A DNA stretch of 64,000 bases from Bolinopsis microptera (taxonomy: Eukaryota; Ctenophora; Tentaculata; Lobata; Bolinopsidae). The position numbers and the translations under genes were made by a program. The DNA lies in NCBI RefSeq assembly GCF_026151205.1, contig NC_087082.1:4588908-4652907 (forward strand), given 5' to 3'. Under the pieces are notes generated by a model. It was not told where the DNA came from. It worked only from the letters and a program-made list of their open reading frames with translations, and ran no database searches. Positions 12,201 to 23,500 of this stretch are shown here, in pieces. Each line of letters opens with the position of its first letter. The first letter of the stretch is position 1.

Positions 12201-14052
12201 CCATGCCATCTTTCAAATCAATAGTTGTCTTAATTTTGTAGCTGATGAACCTAAACTTAAACACGCACAATATTACGACTATAGCACCTCAAATGTAGAC
12301 GCCTTTCTCACATCAATTGATAATGAACTACATACCAATCCTCCTGAAAACTTCAGTAGTTTCTGCACTACTTTTCAGAAGCACCTAGACGAGGCATTCA
12401 AACTTGACAAACCGAAATTATCTAAACGTAACGCTTTGAACAACCCATGGATTACTAGTGGTATTGTTACCTCAATTCGAACGAAAGACTCGCTCTATGA
12501 TTTGTGGAAAAAGTCTCAGAAGAAAAAATGTTTATTGCTAACTAATAATAATAATATTAAACGCGAGGAGTGTAATTGCCTCACTTGTATGAATATAGCA
12601 AAAAAATACCTTGAATATAAGGATTACAGGAAGCATCTCAAGGTACTTATTGACCGTGTCAAGAAGAATCATTATGCAGGTAAATTAACTGACTGCTCTG
12701 GTGATAGTAAGAAAACGTGGGAAATCATAAACACTATTCGTGGAAAATCCAGGCGTGAAATAAAGCCATGTTTTATCCTTAACGATAAAAAAATAATAAA
12801 TCGTAGGATGATTGCTAATGAATTCAATAAATATTTTCAGTCGATTGCATCCAAACTAAATGAAAATTATTCTGAAGATTATATAACCCTGGATGCAATT
12901 CCCTCATTCTCAAACTTCTTACCTAAAACCTGTGAGTCAAGTATATATCTAAGTGATTGTACACAGTATGAAATTATAGATATTATTAATGAGTTCACAA
13001 ATGGTAAATCTAGTGACATTCCAATTCACGTTATAAAAAAGTCTGCTAGAATAATATCTCCCTTTTTAGCCAAGCACTTTAACCATTGCATGCAACAGGG
13101 GATATTCCCAGATGAACTTAAATTAGGAAAGATAAGTCCCATCTATAAAAAAGATAATCAGGAACTATTTGAAAACTATAGGCCAATATCAACCTTACCA
13201 GTATTTGGAAAAATTTTAGAGAAACTTATTTATAAACGTATGTACAGCTTCCTAATTGCTAAAAGAATCATTTATGAGAACCAATTTGGATTTAGAAAGG
13301 GTCACTCAACAAGCCACGCACTGAACTTATCTGTTAGCCATATCGAATCACACTTAAAAGACAGGAAACACGTTCTTGGCATTTTCATTGATTTAAGTAA
13401 GGCTTTCGACACGATATCTCACGAGAAGCTTTTATTCAAATTAAATAATTACGGAATTAGGGGCAACGCACTGAATTTGATAAAAAGTTACCTGTCAAAC
13501 CGGAGCCAATATGTTCACGTCTTAAATGAAAACTCCGATAAACTTCCTGTTGAGTGGGGAGTTCCCCAAGGCTCTGTTCTTGGTCCCTTACTATTCCTCC
13601 TGTATATAAATGACCTATGCAACGTATCTAATAAAGGCAAGTTTATCTTATTTGCTGACGACACTAACCTATTCGTTTCTGCAGACTCGAAAAAAGACGT
13701 TTATAATGTAGCTAACGATATTCTTTCGTCTATTTCTAGATACATGAAATGTAATCTACTACATATTAACGCTAAGAAGAGCTGTTATATGTATTTCTCC
13801 CCAAACAAACGTGTAAATGAATCGTCTACATGCAGTACACCTGATGATTTAAATCTCTCCATAGACGGCTCCATAATAATACGTGTTAAAACAACTAAGT
13901 TTCTAGGTGTGCTGATTGATGATAAACTGAACTGGAAACCTCACATCGAATCACTAAATAAGAAACTAAGAAGTGCTTGTGGACGTATTTACCGCATAAA
14001 AAAACTGTCTACCTATAAAACTGCACAAGCAGATATACCACACACTATTTGA
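9217..14052 (+). CDS. single-frame PHD / SGNH esterase / zinc finger / endonuclease / RT polyprotein
   Basis: About 1611 residues without a stop. Domains in order: a C4HC3 PHD finger at 9391-9534 (CPCG, DCTSC, TWHSNC, LCPLC); a charged coiled-coil-like region at 9547-9850; a Pro/Ser/Thr-rich linker; an SGNH-hydrolase (esterase) domain at about 10600-11115 with ILIGDSNTG, VVIMCGIND and DTLHLNELG as the Ser, Asn and Asp/His blocks; a second zinc finger at about 11260-11403; an APE endonuclease at about 11577-12220 (GLAETN, IYRPP, MGDFNINL, SHHHAIF); and an RT with ENYRPISTLPVFGK, FIDLSKAFDT, WGVPQGSVLGP and FILFADDTNLF. PHD and esterase domains are known from ORF1 of CR1-like LINEs, where ORF1 and ORF2 are normally separate. 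Here the ORF1-type end runs straight into the ORF2 zinc finger. An ATG at about 11236 marks where ORF2 would start. No ATG is seen before the PHD finger. Confidence 0.88.
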   Translation, partial: NHVVGCPILVWTPQSRTKTAATPNRTAKDIAKDPAKKAPKKATKSGETSKPDIRYDKCPCGTSDKTSWIIDCTSCPQTWHSNCCNLKGISEQFVTQIEDWLCPLCFSAPGVTIRNNQQIETLLLNMSNLRNKNIDLEETVMKMEEKLTSLISNTNDLGATTKTISERILKLGDIELHIQHRTLQEGQVDEKLKTMKNQITELQSSMDDLKKSTASSSSPQITQAPSSSQPWVHPSRVTPPTHPLTHPPTVVPEPTTTIEHNQKSFTDLKLEFINEDTASNITTSLESLSFVSESGRSTVAFGAPYTYTGSKSGADATPIPLVLQPILEKINVLQKELFYEQHPTFKSHPERHPSPPVINSCLINRYEGPNSSLPSHSDDEPTSIDVESSIFTLSLGQECSIQFLDKKSGVKSDLTSTHRSLYHMTRKSQDFFTHSIPEGNVTQDIRYSLTFRSVNWKNKNSTILIGDSNTGMLKFGTNKRNTFGELMPGLKEWAPIINNIDPYSCQSYSNVVIMCGINDIKQPQSNVRSVCSSLLTKIKEIKLLNPKCFVYVCPLLPTKIADLNRKVNLFNELLTNGLTSMSSGVQSVQGFNGFADHYGMLVHQLSKTVDRQNRPDTLHLNELGARVLAGLIKQTIFSRLHRGVDKRRGPTSRADGKTLQFSCQRRRRVQLPGMVTFSNKEKCSHCLKSLCLGQKFVECFKCNCIIHEKCFKNSEATVINSNYFCNQCKALILKQYNPFKDMISKSDNNNNDPLILKMSQVLEYCKPYSTNKFNNELSADLHKNGGSFFLNIDGNKSNFDHLISELECLKHNFPIIGLAETNISPEESSVYPINGFNSFYQTTMHNKSKGTGVAVYVHNAFNAVVNVDVSNVTSNLESLFVTIHQESKTINVGVIYRPPSGDIDEFLAELQVIMGKLPKLNVHVMGDFNINLHNGNRRCTQELENIMLGLGYSPTISIQTHEKPGCKPSCIDNIFTNEIESTLFTGTLQLNVSHHHAIFQINSCLNFVADEPKLKHAQYYDYSTSNVDAFLTSIDNELHTNPPENFSSFCTTFQKHLDEAFKLDKPKLSKRNALNNPWITSGIVTSIRTKDSLYDLWKKSQKKKCLLLTNNNNIKREECNCLTCMNIAKKYLEYKDYRKHLKVLIDRVKKNHYAGKLTDCSGDSKKTWEIINTIRGKSRREIKPCFILNDKKIINRRMIANEFNKYFQSIASKLNENYSEDYITLDAIPSFSNFLPKTCESSIYLSDCTQYEIIDIINEFTNGKSSDIPIHVIKKSARIISPFLAKHFNHCMQQGIFPDELKLGKISPIYKKDNQELFENYRPISTLPVFGKILEKLIYKRMYSFLIAKRIIYENQFGFRKGHSTSHALNLSVSHIESHLKDRKHVLGIFIDLSKAFDTISHEKLLFKLNNYGIRGNALNLIKSYLSNRSQYVHVLNENSDKLPVEWGVPQGSVLGPLLFLLYINDLCNVSNKGKFILFADDTNLFVSADSKKDVYNVANDILSSISRYMKCNLLHINAKKSCYMYFSPNKRVNESSTCSTPDDLNLSIDGSIIIRVKTTKFLGVLIDDKLNWKPHIESLNKKLRSACGRIYRIKKLSTYKTAQADIPHTI

Positions 14053-14151
14053 ATCACACCTTACGTTCGCCATCTCAGTATGGGGTGGTGTCTCTAACCA
14101 AGTTATCAACCCTGTATTCTTAACACAGAAGAGATGTATTAGAATAATTTT

Positions 14152-15033
14152 TTTCCCTACTCTTGCCGAAGGCAAAAAGATCGTAGGGAATAAGTAATCG
14201 GGTTTGGATATATGAGGTGGCCCGGCGGTCCTACGATGTCGACAAAAGTCTGCTCCTTCGCAATATAGACCGCTCCCCTATAATTATGTGTATAAAAGGA
14301 GTCTATTTTGCGCGCGCGACGCCAGTTATGTGTTATTTAATTACAGGCATAGCAACCAGTTTTTGGTGCTTGACGACTGTTACACACGGATCAATCATAA
14401 ATTTAAGTGTTATTTTGGTGAGACAAGCTTAATTAATTACCGAGTGATAAAATTCAGCAAGTCAAAACAAATAAAATTATGATATCAGCTGATAAACTCG
14501 TGGCTGATTATTATACAGTTAATCGACACTGAATGGTAAAAAGCATAGAAATACATAGTTGAGAACAGATGTTACTTTACATTTACATTCAAGGAGCTAA
14601 TATCAAGATTGCGGTATGCTTTTAAAGAATCGTATATCAAATAAAAGGCTCGAAAATCAATGGTGCTATAAGTATAGATGTGTCGAGTAAGCATTATAAT
14701 GTATTAGTTTATATTAGATAAAAATAATAACTAATACGAGGCAGAATATTTTATTACAGTCACAAGTCAATAAAGTTGGCATACGATGCAGTAATATGAC
14801 GTGACCGGTGACATGATACGCATCGTTATTGCTATTAACACGAAACAAAACCGCGCAAAGTATGAAATGATCTACAACCAAACCACATACACAGATCGAC
14901 GGCGACACCTCAGATGCGCGCAGAATTTTTCAAGTTCTGCACGCCTAATATAATATAAACGATTATCACGTGCGCCAAACACCACTCTGGGATACAATAA
15001 AGTAGAACAATAACATTGTAGGCAGTAGGGAAA
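14152..15033. mobile_element. non-autonomous DNA element nested in the LINE
   Basis: About 880 bp separating two in-frame halves of the LINE C-terminal coding sequence. The ends are inverted: TTTCCCTACT at 14152-14161 and AGTAGGGAAA at 15024-15033. Removing it restores the LINE frame, with FESHL...CIRII joining the tail that starts at 15034. The duplicated target cannot be fixed because the site is a T-run; 2 or 3 T's fit. The interior has no coding frame of note. Superfamily not assigned. Confidence 0.78.
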
Positions 15034-15657
15034 TTTGATCGTGCGTGGTGTTACCGCGGCGAAATTCTTGTTGGAGATGCAAACTCATACCAAAACAAAT
15101 TCAAAACATGTGCTCGTTCTAGACCTATTCAATGTAAAATACTGGGTAAATATGAGTCTAATGTTAATAACTCTGTTAATCCATGTATTAAACCATGTGC
15201 AAAGTGTGTCCGCTCTAAATCGGTAGTTCATAATAAACTTGTTAGACCCTTATGTTGTCAAAAACTAGGAGCTGAATTCTATTCCAAGGAATCAACCAAA
15301 CCATTATTTAACAGTCATAAACTCCTTACTGTTCATAATCTTTACAAACTTCGTACTATAACTGAACTTTTTAAAATAGTGAAATATAGGGTACCCATAT
15401 CTCTCTACTCTTTACTTAACATGTCTGAACTGAGGGATGACCGTCTAATACCACCAAAGCCAAGCCATAACTTTATTTATAAATCTTCTTGGCTTTGGAA
15501 TCAATTCAAGGACTCCAATCCACAGAATAAACCTGACTTTGTGAACACATCCTGTAACTCAATCAAATCAAGGCTAAACCGATCTCTTCTAGATGCCCAA
15601 AGCAGGTTCGATAATGAGTGGCATAATGACAACTTTAACAGTTTTGGACCATGCTAG

Positions 15658-17462
15658 ATTATTGATAAAAACGTGGAATTTATGTAAACAAATACTTAAT
15701 TACTTAAATATTGCCGTTTCCGTACGGCGCTATACGTAATATATGTTAAAAGCGCGCCGCAGCTACTCCCTACCTCAACATTTGCGCGGGTTTCTTAAGC
15801 GCGCACGTACGTTTATTCTTGGCCGTTAATCAGACCCATGACATAACGCTATAGGTGGCAGTGACTGTAATTTTCTTCAACAATTACTGAATTATCCATC
15901 CATAAAGTGATTTACAAAATGACACCTAAACCTCGTGTTTCGGTGTTCACTTAAACGGTACTTGGCGGCTGAACTGTGGTGTCTGACGTTTGCAGCTAGA
16001 TCGGACTCTGCATGATATTGTATTAGCAAATTTGTATAGTGTATAATTGTTTAGTGTTTATAATACTCTGCAACCTGGTAGCACGGCTGACACAAAAACA
16101 AAATGTTGGCCTGGCTTGTGCATAACCAAGTAAATAACACGCACTCCGATAAAAGCCGTCTGGAGAAACTCTGCAAAATGTTCATTGTAGTCAACGGGCA
16201 CAAAGAAGCACTACTAGCAATTGTGTCCTTTACCCTCCTACATAATTTGAACATTTTTGTGGCTAACTCATTGAACAACATCTGAATTAAAATGTGTCTA
16301 GTATTAAAAGATTCAGCAAGTAATTTTTTCATGTACGCTGTACACTGTAGTTAGTAAATCAAATCAAACTTTTTCGATCAGCCGCTGTACTGAACCAGTG
16401 TTGCACTATAGGTAAAAATTGTGTATATTTTGTTCATTTTTGAGTGTAAATTAATTTATTAATTTATCACAAATTATTTTATTATAATATGACCACTTAT
16501 GTGAAATGGTTATTTTGACTTTAAATATTTGAACTAAATATGAATTGATTGTGGGTATAAAATAAAATTTGTTTTACTAAAAATTTGTTTTACTAGTTTT
16601 AACTTTTAACACACAGATAATTGCAAATGCTACAAAGCACATCATTGCATCAACGTACTGTAAATTTATACGATCAGGGTGTCATACTGCACGGCTGAGA
16701 TTGTACACGTGTGTTGTCCTATTTCACTCATTTTGTAAGGTTCCATCTTTGTTTGTTGTATGTTGTTACACATTGCATACGCAACATGTGGGCGTATGCC
16801 AGTATATGCATGGTAAGTAAGTAAGTAAGTAAGTAAGTAAAGATTATGACATAACATCATCACAAGTGTCTACAAAATATCATTGCACTAAATAGAAAAA
16901 TAATTTAAATAAATATATTTTTCCATCAACATTAATAATTTATTAAATTCAATTCTATTAATTAATAAAATCTAATGCATTATCTATAAATAATTCATTA
17001 ATACTTCCCAGTGGAATAAAGATTTACAAAACGCTTCTTCGCCACAAAAGGATGGAACCAAAGATATTCATTATGTTTCTCCTTATTGCTTAAATAACTA
17101 GGTCCTTCAATTTTCCCTAAAACTTCATTCGTTCAAACATTCCAAAAATAAAATCTAGGTAAACTATAGGTAAAAATATAATATTAATCATAAGTTAAAA
17201 TGTACTAATCTTTGTATTCTAAATGGGGAAAAAGAAGAAACATTGTCAGTCAGTCGAGAAAATTGTCAGTCAGGCTATATGGCAGCTTTGTAGATGTTGT
17301 GACTATGCTAGTAGTGGTCCCAGGCTTGCGACTGGAATTGCGGTGTTAAATCGATTTAAAGGTATACCAACGATCCACCTCCCACTTGTTGTTTGGTACT
17401 TAGCATTAATAGTGTCAGCTGTAGCCATTTCTAAAATCATTTACACTGTTTTTAGAAATCAT
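15658..17462. other. non-coding stretch with a TAAG microsatellite
   Basis: The first part is probably the 3' UTR of the LINE. No gene is supported. A (TAAG)n run lies at about 16814-16840. A GC-richer patch with GCGCGC motifs lies near 15750-15810. A 92-residue open frame at 17223-17501 has no recognisable motif. Confidence 0.5.
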
Positions 17463-20101
17463 TTATTTCTTAAATCCTTCCAATCTAACTTTAAAGCTTA
17501 AAACTGTCGAGCAGTTCTTGACATCTGAAGGGAGTTTGTTCCAATAAGGAATGACTCGCTCCGAAAAAAAAGAAGACTGGAGATTCTTTACTTTAGTTAC
17601 ACTCTTACTACATCTATTGGTTGAAACAAGAGTAAGACCAGTCACCAGATCTGCTCATTCTGAACAAACCCGATCCATATTCAGTCAAACCACTTGCACT
17701 AGTTACTTTAAAAGCTTTAATAAGGTCCCCACGTATTCGCCGCTCTGCCAGCGTTGTCAAATTGAGAATATCCAGTCTACGGCTGTATGGAAGAGTACCC
17801 ACCTCATTAATAAGATGGGTAAACCGCCTCTGGACGCTCTCCAGCTCCAAAACAGTCCCCCAACTTCCATGAGCCGCAACTGGATTCCACAATTGGACAC
17901 AATACTCAAGATGAGGTCTTATCAAAGCTTCATAAATAGCTATCATTACAACCTGTTCTCTAATAACTAAGTTCCTTACAATCCAGCAGATCATCGATTT
18001 GCTTTAGAAATACATGCTTTTATCTGTTCATTCCAAAGCAAAGAGCTATGGGTAATAACCCCCAAATCCTTTTCCTGTGCAGATACTTTTAGTTCTACTC
18101 CATTAACAATATAGTATAAGTTAGGATTATTATTCAGATTAATATGAACTACTTTACACTTGGCATGATTGAAGTTTAAGTGCCAAATACTCTCCCAATT
18201 TTCGAGTTCTAAAATATCATCAGATACACTTCCATGGTTAGCTGCATTACAAACTAACTTGAGATCATCTGCAAATAATTTAATCTTATTTTTAACAATG
18301 TCAGGTAAATCGTTTATATATAAAGAATAAATAGCAAAGGACCCAATACTGACCGCTGGGGAACACCAGATAACACGTGTTTCACCTCAGACCATTGTAC
18401 TTCTACACAAACCCTCATGGTTCTGTCTGTCAGAAAGTCTTTTATAACATCTAAAACTTTTCCCTTGACCCCAAACCCCTCCAATTTAGATAGAAGTCTA
18501 AAGTGGGGGACTGCCGACTGTGTCAAAAGCCTTACTAAAATCAAAATACAAAAGATCGACAGGAGCACATTCGTCTAAAATATCAAGAATATAATTATCA
18601 AATGTCTCTAAGAGATTAGATAGACAAGATTTACCCTTCACAAATCCATGCTGATGCTTTGAAATTCGTTCTTCTAAAAACGTTAGTAAATGTGCCCTCA
18701 CCAACTTTTCATACACTTTGCACAAAATACAAGTTAATGAGACAGGTCTATTATTTAAGGGATCAGATTTCACACCCTTTTTAAACAATGCTACAACAGA
18801 TGCTGTCTTCCAAATGTCAGGCAGGACTCCTTAACAAATAATTTAGTTACAGCTTCAACAAACTTTTCATCGTATGCTAAGGATTTCAACAACTTTGGAC
18901 GAACGCCATCCGGACCAGAACTCTTAAAAACATTAAGCTTTAAAAGCTGCTTCTTGATATCAGAACTGCTAATTTCCATATTATCAATGACCTCTTTGTT
19001 ATAACTTAAACTCTCATTTTGAGGAAGAGGGCCAGGTGGTTCACGCACAAACACAGAACTTAAGGCACTAGCATGTACATCAGCTGACTCAGATGAACTA
19101 TCTGTGCGTGTACCATCCCCTCTATCTAAAGAAACAACACTTGATTTAACTTGACGTTTATTACGCAAATACGAGTAAAAAGATTTACAATTCTGTTTTA
19201 AATTAGACGTAATCTCCTTTTCATATTTTACTTTAGCTTTAATTTCTGCCACCTCAAAAATACGCTGCTTGCTATTTGCACACCTCAAGTTAATATCCGA
19301 AGGATTAATATCAATTATATTGTTATGTATCATATGATTTTGTAAACATTGGCCGGTGTACCAAAAACCGGTCCCCAAACGAAGCAGCTGGGACAGCTGC
19401 AGCAACAGACTCCAATTTACCATGAAGTTCAACCCACATATCTTGAACATTATTTGTACAACTATAATCCCAGTCAATATTATTCATACTAAAGTTAAAT
19501 AACTCTTCTGAGGAAATCTTACCCCAAATAGGCTTCAAAATCTTTTGTCTGGGACTTTTGTTAGTATTGGGCGAAACAACCAGTTCGACAAGTATCCCAA
19601 CATGATCACTTTTGCCAAGCGGAGAAACGATCTTACAACCGTTGACAAGAGCATCATTTGTATACAAAACATGATCAAGAAGACTCTCCTGGAGAGTATC
19701 TTTCAAAAGCCGTCTTCTGGTTGTTTCGATAGTAAAGTACCACGTCAAACCACTGTCATTAAATAAATCAATATACTTTTTTTGAATCATTAAAACCTGA
19801 CTCTTACTAGAAATACCACTATTTACACTACCAGTTTCCCAAGATACATTAGGTAGGTTAAAATCTCCAATGATAATGGTTTCAAAAACATTCTTTTCAC
19901 TAGACATGTTCTTGATGCAAGATAATAACACATTTTTCTGTTCTAAATTCAAAGAAGTAGACCTATAAATACAACAAATACTAATCAATCCACCAGAGGT
20001 ATTGACATTAATAGCTAAAGAATCTGGTGCTTTTAAAAATGAGCTCACTAATGAAGCATTACAACTGTTTTTAATATAAATAATAGAACCTCCACCTCCA
20101 C
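17463..20101 (-). pseudogene. decayed L2/CR1-like LINE, 5'-truncated in the endonuclease
   Basis: Read on the minus strand, the copy starts abruptly at about 20101 inside the endonuclease (GGGGSIIYIK), then ICCIYRS, IIIGDFNLPNVSW (about 19880-19860) and GKSDHVGI (about 19600). The RT follows with NNRPVSLTCILCKVYEKLV, HQHGFVKGKSC, LLYFDFSKAFDTV, SGVPQRSVLGPLLF and KLFADDLKLV. The C-terminus has EYCVQLWNP, SVQRRFTHLI and TLAERRIRGDLI, a pattern typical of L2/CR1 ORF2 ends. Several frame changes (near 19400, 18790, 18510, 18310, 17990 and 17630) and stops make it non-functional. The RT box reads GVPQRS where GVPQGS is usual. Its 5' truncation point directly abuts the esterase fragment at 20102. 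Confidence 0.88.
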
Positions 20102-20557
20102 TTCAGCAATGTTGTTATCGTTTGTGGTACCAATGACCTCCGGGTAGAAAACCTTAGAGGAGAGAATGAAATCCATCAGCTGGTTGACATTCTCCACTTA
20201 AAGATTCAACAGATAAGAAAGCTCTGCCCTAGTACCAAAATATTTGTCGCAGCAGTCCTCCCATCCAGATTGCCTCAAATGAACAAAAACATTATGACCT
20301 TCAATCGGCTTGTTGGAGAAATGTTGAGTGTCAACTTCAACCAGAGTGTGTGGCACCTTGGAGTTGGTCACTTCTTAGATAGTAGGGGACTCCTTGCCAC
20401 CAACCTGACCAGAGGTGGTGATGATATTCATTTAGGAGTTTATGGTATTACTAAATTTGTGAGATGTGTGAAGCATTGGGTGTACGTGAGAGAGAGGCAA
20501 GAGCGGACAAGACGTGGAAAACACAACCAGTCAGTGGGGTCTAACAACCCCACTTAG
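20102..20557 (+). pseudogene. LINE ORF1 remnant, SGNH-esterase domain
   Basis: An open frame that starts without an ATG at a hard junction with the minus-strand LINE. It encodes the second half of an SGNH-esterase domain: FSNVVIVCGTNDL corresponds to YSNVVIMCGINDI in the 9217 copy, and DDIHLGVYGITKF holds the Asp and His of the catalytic pair. The N-terminal GDS block and any PHD finger are missing. It stops with TAG at 20555-20557. The ORF2 start follows five bases later, a spacing that suggests coupled reinitiation. Confidence 0.8.
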
Positions 20558-20562
20558 TAAAA

Positions 20563-23500
20563 ATGATTATGAAAATGATTAAAGATGTGTGTGAGCCATG
20601 TAGTAGATCTATTAACATCGGACAACCCTTACTAGAGTGTGAAAACTGTAATAATGCCATCCATACTAAGTGTTTCAAAGCAGCTAAATATTCATGCAAA
20701 AATGGACTATGGATGTGCTGCGAGTGTGCCAGTTCTGCAGAGGAACGGTACTGTCCATTTCCATCTGATGAGGAATCTATTGATTCTGATAGATTCTATG
20801 ATAACAGAAACCAGGAGGATGCCTTAATTGCATCATATGCCCTTGTACTTGAACGTTGCCGTCGCTACTCTAAATCCGAATTCTTAAATGCAATCAAGCA
20901 GCTCAATTCCTCAAAAAAATCTATGTTATCAACTTTATTCTACAATATAGATGGAAATGCATCTAACTTTGATAGCTTCCTAATTGAACTCAAAAGTATA
21001 GGGCACTCGTTTGATATGATTGGTCTTGCTGAAACCAATACTGATCCTGCACAGCAGGGCCTGTACCAAATTCCAGCATACACAGGATTCTATCAAGAAA
21101 CATTGGCAGGTAAGAAAAAAGGCACAGGCGTTGCACTCTATGTATCTGACCATTTAAACACTGTGGTTTTAGAAAACGTGTCACTCTGTACTACAAATAT
21201 TGAGAGCCTCTTTGTTGAAACCACAGATAGTGCAGGCTGCAAAATTGTTCATGGAGTCATTTACCGACCCCCCCCCCCAATGGCTGCTTTGATAGCTTTT
21301 GTGAAACCCTTGAATTACTTGCAAAGCAGCTAAATGGGAAAACTGTCAATTTGTTGGGAGACTTTAACTCAAACATACTTAATATTTCTACCAGTTCCCA
21401 GCTCTTTGAGGATACATTCTACAGAAATGGCTTTTACCCGACTATCTCCATTGCAACACATTTTCGTCAAAACTGTAAAAGTTCCTGCATCGATAACATT
21501 TTAACAAATAAAATTGAGAATATAGTCTTATCAGGTGTTATTGAGGAACGGCTTGGTGAGCATGCCCCTATATTTACCTTCACTTCAGTAGAGACCCCTC
21601 GCAATACAGAACCTCAGAAACATGTCCGCTATTATGATTACTCGAGTTCCAAATTAAAAAGCTTTGTAACTGAACTTGAAGTGAAGGTAAACCAGCTCAC
21701 TCCTTCAATAGAATTTGATGAGTTTACGGCATGTTTTGACCAGACACTTGACAAACACTGCAAACTGGAGGTACCAAAAGTGACAAAAAGAACTCCCAAA
21801 CTTAACCCATGGATTACAGACAGTATCATCCAGTCTGTAGAAAGGAAGCATGAACTGCGTAAGGATTGGTCTGACACTGTTACTAATAAGAACCCTGGTG
21901 GTAATATATTGCTCTACCAAGTATTTAGTGATTATCGTAGGATGCTCAAAGCTATCATTAAAGCTGCCAAACGTTGGCATTACTGTAACGAAATTCTAAA
22001 CAACTGTGAAAACAGCAAGAAAACCTGGCAAATTATTAACGAACTCAGGGGCAAAAAGAAGAGGCAAACCAAGCCCCCATTTATCATTGATAACCAAAGA
22101 ATAGTTGATAGAAGAGCAATTGCTAATGGATTCAATGCTTGGTTTGTCTCTATTGCACCAAAGCTTAATGAGACACTGAATAATCTATCTAATGGCCTGC
22201 ATATATTACCCATGAAAACTTTCTATGACTTCCTGAACCCAAAAAATGAAAAAAATATTAGGCTAGAAGATTGCTCCTCGAACGAAATATTGAAAATCAT
22301 AAGCGAGTTCGAAAATGGTAAAGCCAGTGACATTCCCATATAAGTGTAGTAAAAAAGTCATCTCATGTAATTGCACCTGTATTGTCGAATTACATCAATA
22401 TCCTTATGACCCAAGGTATATTTCCTGATGTCCTGAAAACTGGTAAAATAACACCTGTATATAAGAAAGGTAACCCAGAAGAAATCGAGAACTACCGTCC
22501 TATCTCCACACTGCCCGTCTTCGGTAAGATCTTTGAAAAGCTCATATATTCTAGAATATACGGATTTGTTAGCTCCCAGGGAGTTATATCGAAGACACAG
22601 TTTGGATTTAGGAAATCTCACTCTACATCTCATGCAGTTAATTACTCTGTAGATTTAATTACGAAATCTCTTAAACTTAAGAATCATGTTTTAGGAATAT
22701 TCATTGACCTAAGCAAAGCTTTTGACACCATCGATCATTCAACACTTCTTATAAAATAAGAGGGATGTGGAGTGAGAGGAGTTGCAAATAACCTCATAAA
22801 AAGCTACTTGACAAACAGGCAACAATACACCGAAGTTGTAGGAGAAAAATCAGATACCCTATCTATTCAATTTGGTGTCCCGCAGGGTTCAATTCTTGGA
22901 CCTCTCCTATTTCTTCTTTATATGAACGACATCACAAACAGTTCTAAACTAGGATCATTTGTTACCTTTGCTGATGATACCAATATATTTGTTGTCGGCA
23001 AAACAAAACGTGAGGCATATGAACGAGGAAATGAGCTTCTGTCATCATTACAGTCTTATATGAGAGCGAATGAGTTACATATAAACATGTCCAAGTGCTG
23101 CTACATACACTTCAAACCCACCATGGCAGGTTCTAAATCAGAGATTTTATCACACCCTGAAGTTGTACTAACTATAGACAACTTTCCAATCAAAAAGGTT
23201 TCATCCGCAAAATTTCTGGGTGTTATAATTGACGAGAACCTATCATGGGAAGATCACATCAAAGCTCTTAAGCGAACTCTAAATCATTCCACATCCACTT
23301 TATGTAGACTCCGCTGCTCCCTTCCAGAATTTCTACACCAACAATTATATTATACCCTGTTCGAATCACATCTTTCCTACTGTATATCTGTATGGGGTGG
23401 GGCAGCGAAGCAACGTATTTAAAGCTCATTATTTACTGCTCAGAAGTACTGTCTCAGAGTACTATTTGGTGATAGACTGGCGTACCTTGATAAGTTTAAG

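Larger units (their letters stand above)
9217..15657 (+). mobile_element. CR1-like LINE, PHD-esterase-EN-RT, split by a nested insertion
   Basis: One LINE copy of about 5.5 kb once the 14152-15033 insertion is set aside. The main frame is 9217-14052. A one-base frameshift near 14025 moves the reading to the frame that gives FESHLTFAISVWGG (about 14050-14090). The frame then stops at the insertion and resumes exactly at 15034, staying open to a stop at 15655-15657 with a cysteine-rich stretch (CIKPCAKC) near 15180. This shows the insertion is younger than the LINE. The 5' end lacks an ATG before the PHD finger, so the copy is probably truncated there. It is the better-preserved relative of the copy at 20102-24290. 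Confidence 0.9.

Noticed and set aside
17223-17501. 92-codon frame with a hydrophobic C-terminal half, considered as a membrane protein
   Set aside because: No homology recognised, no splice or promoter support, and it runs into the 3' end of a minus-strand LINE.
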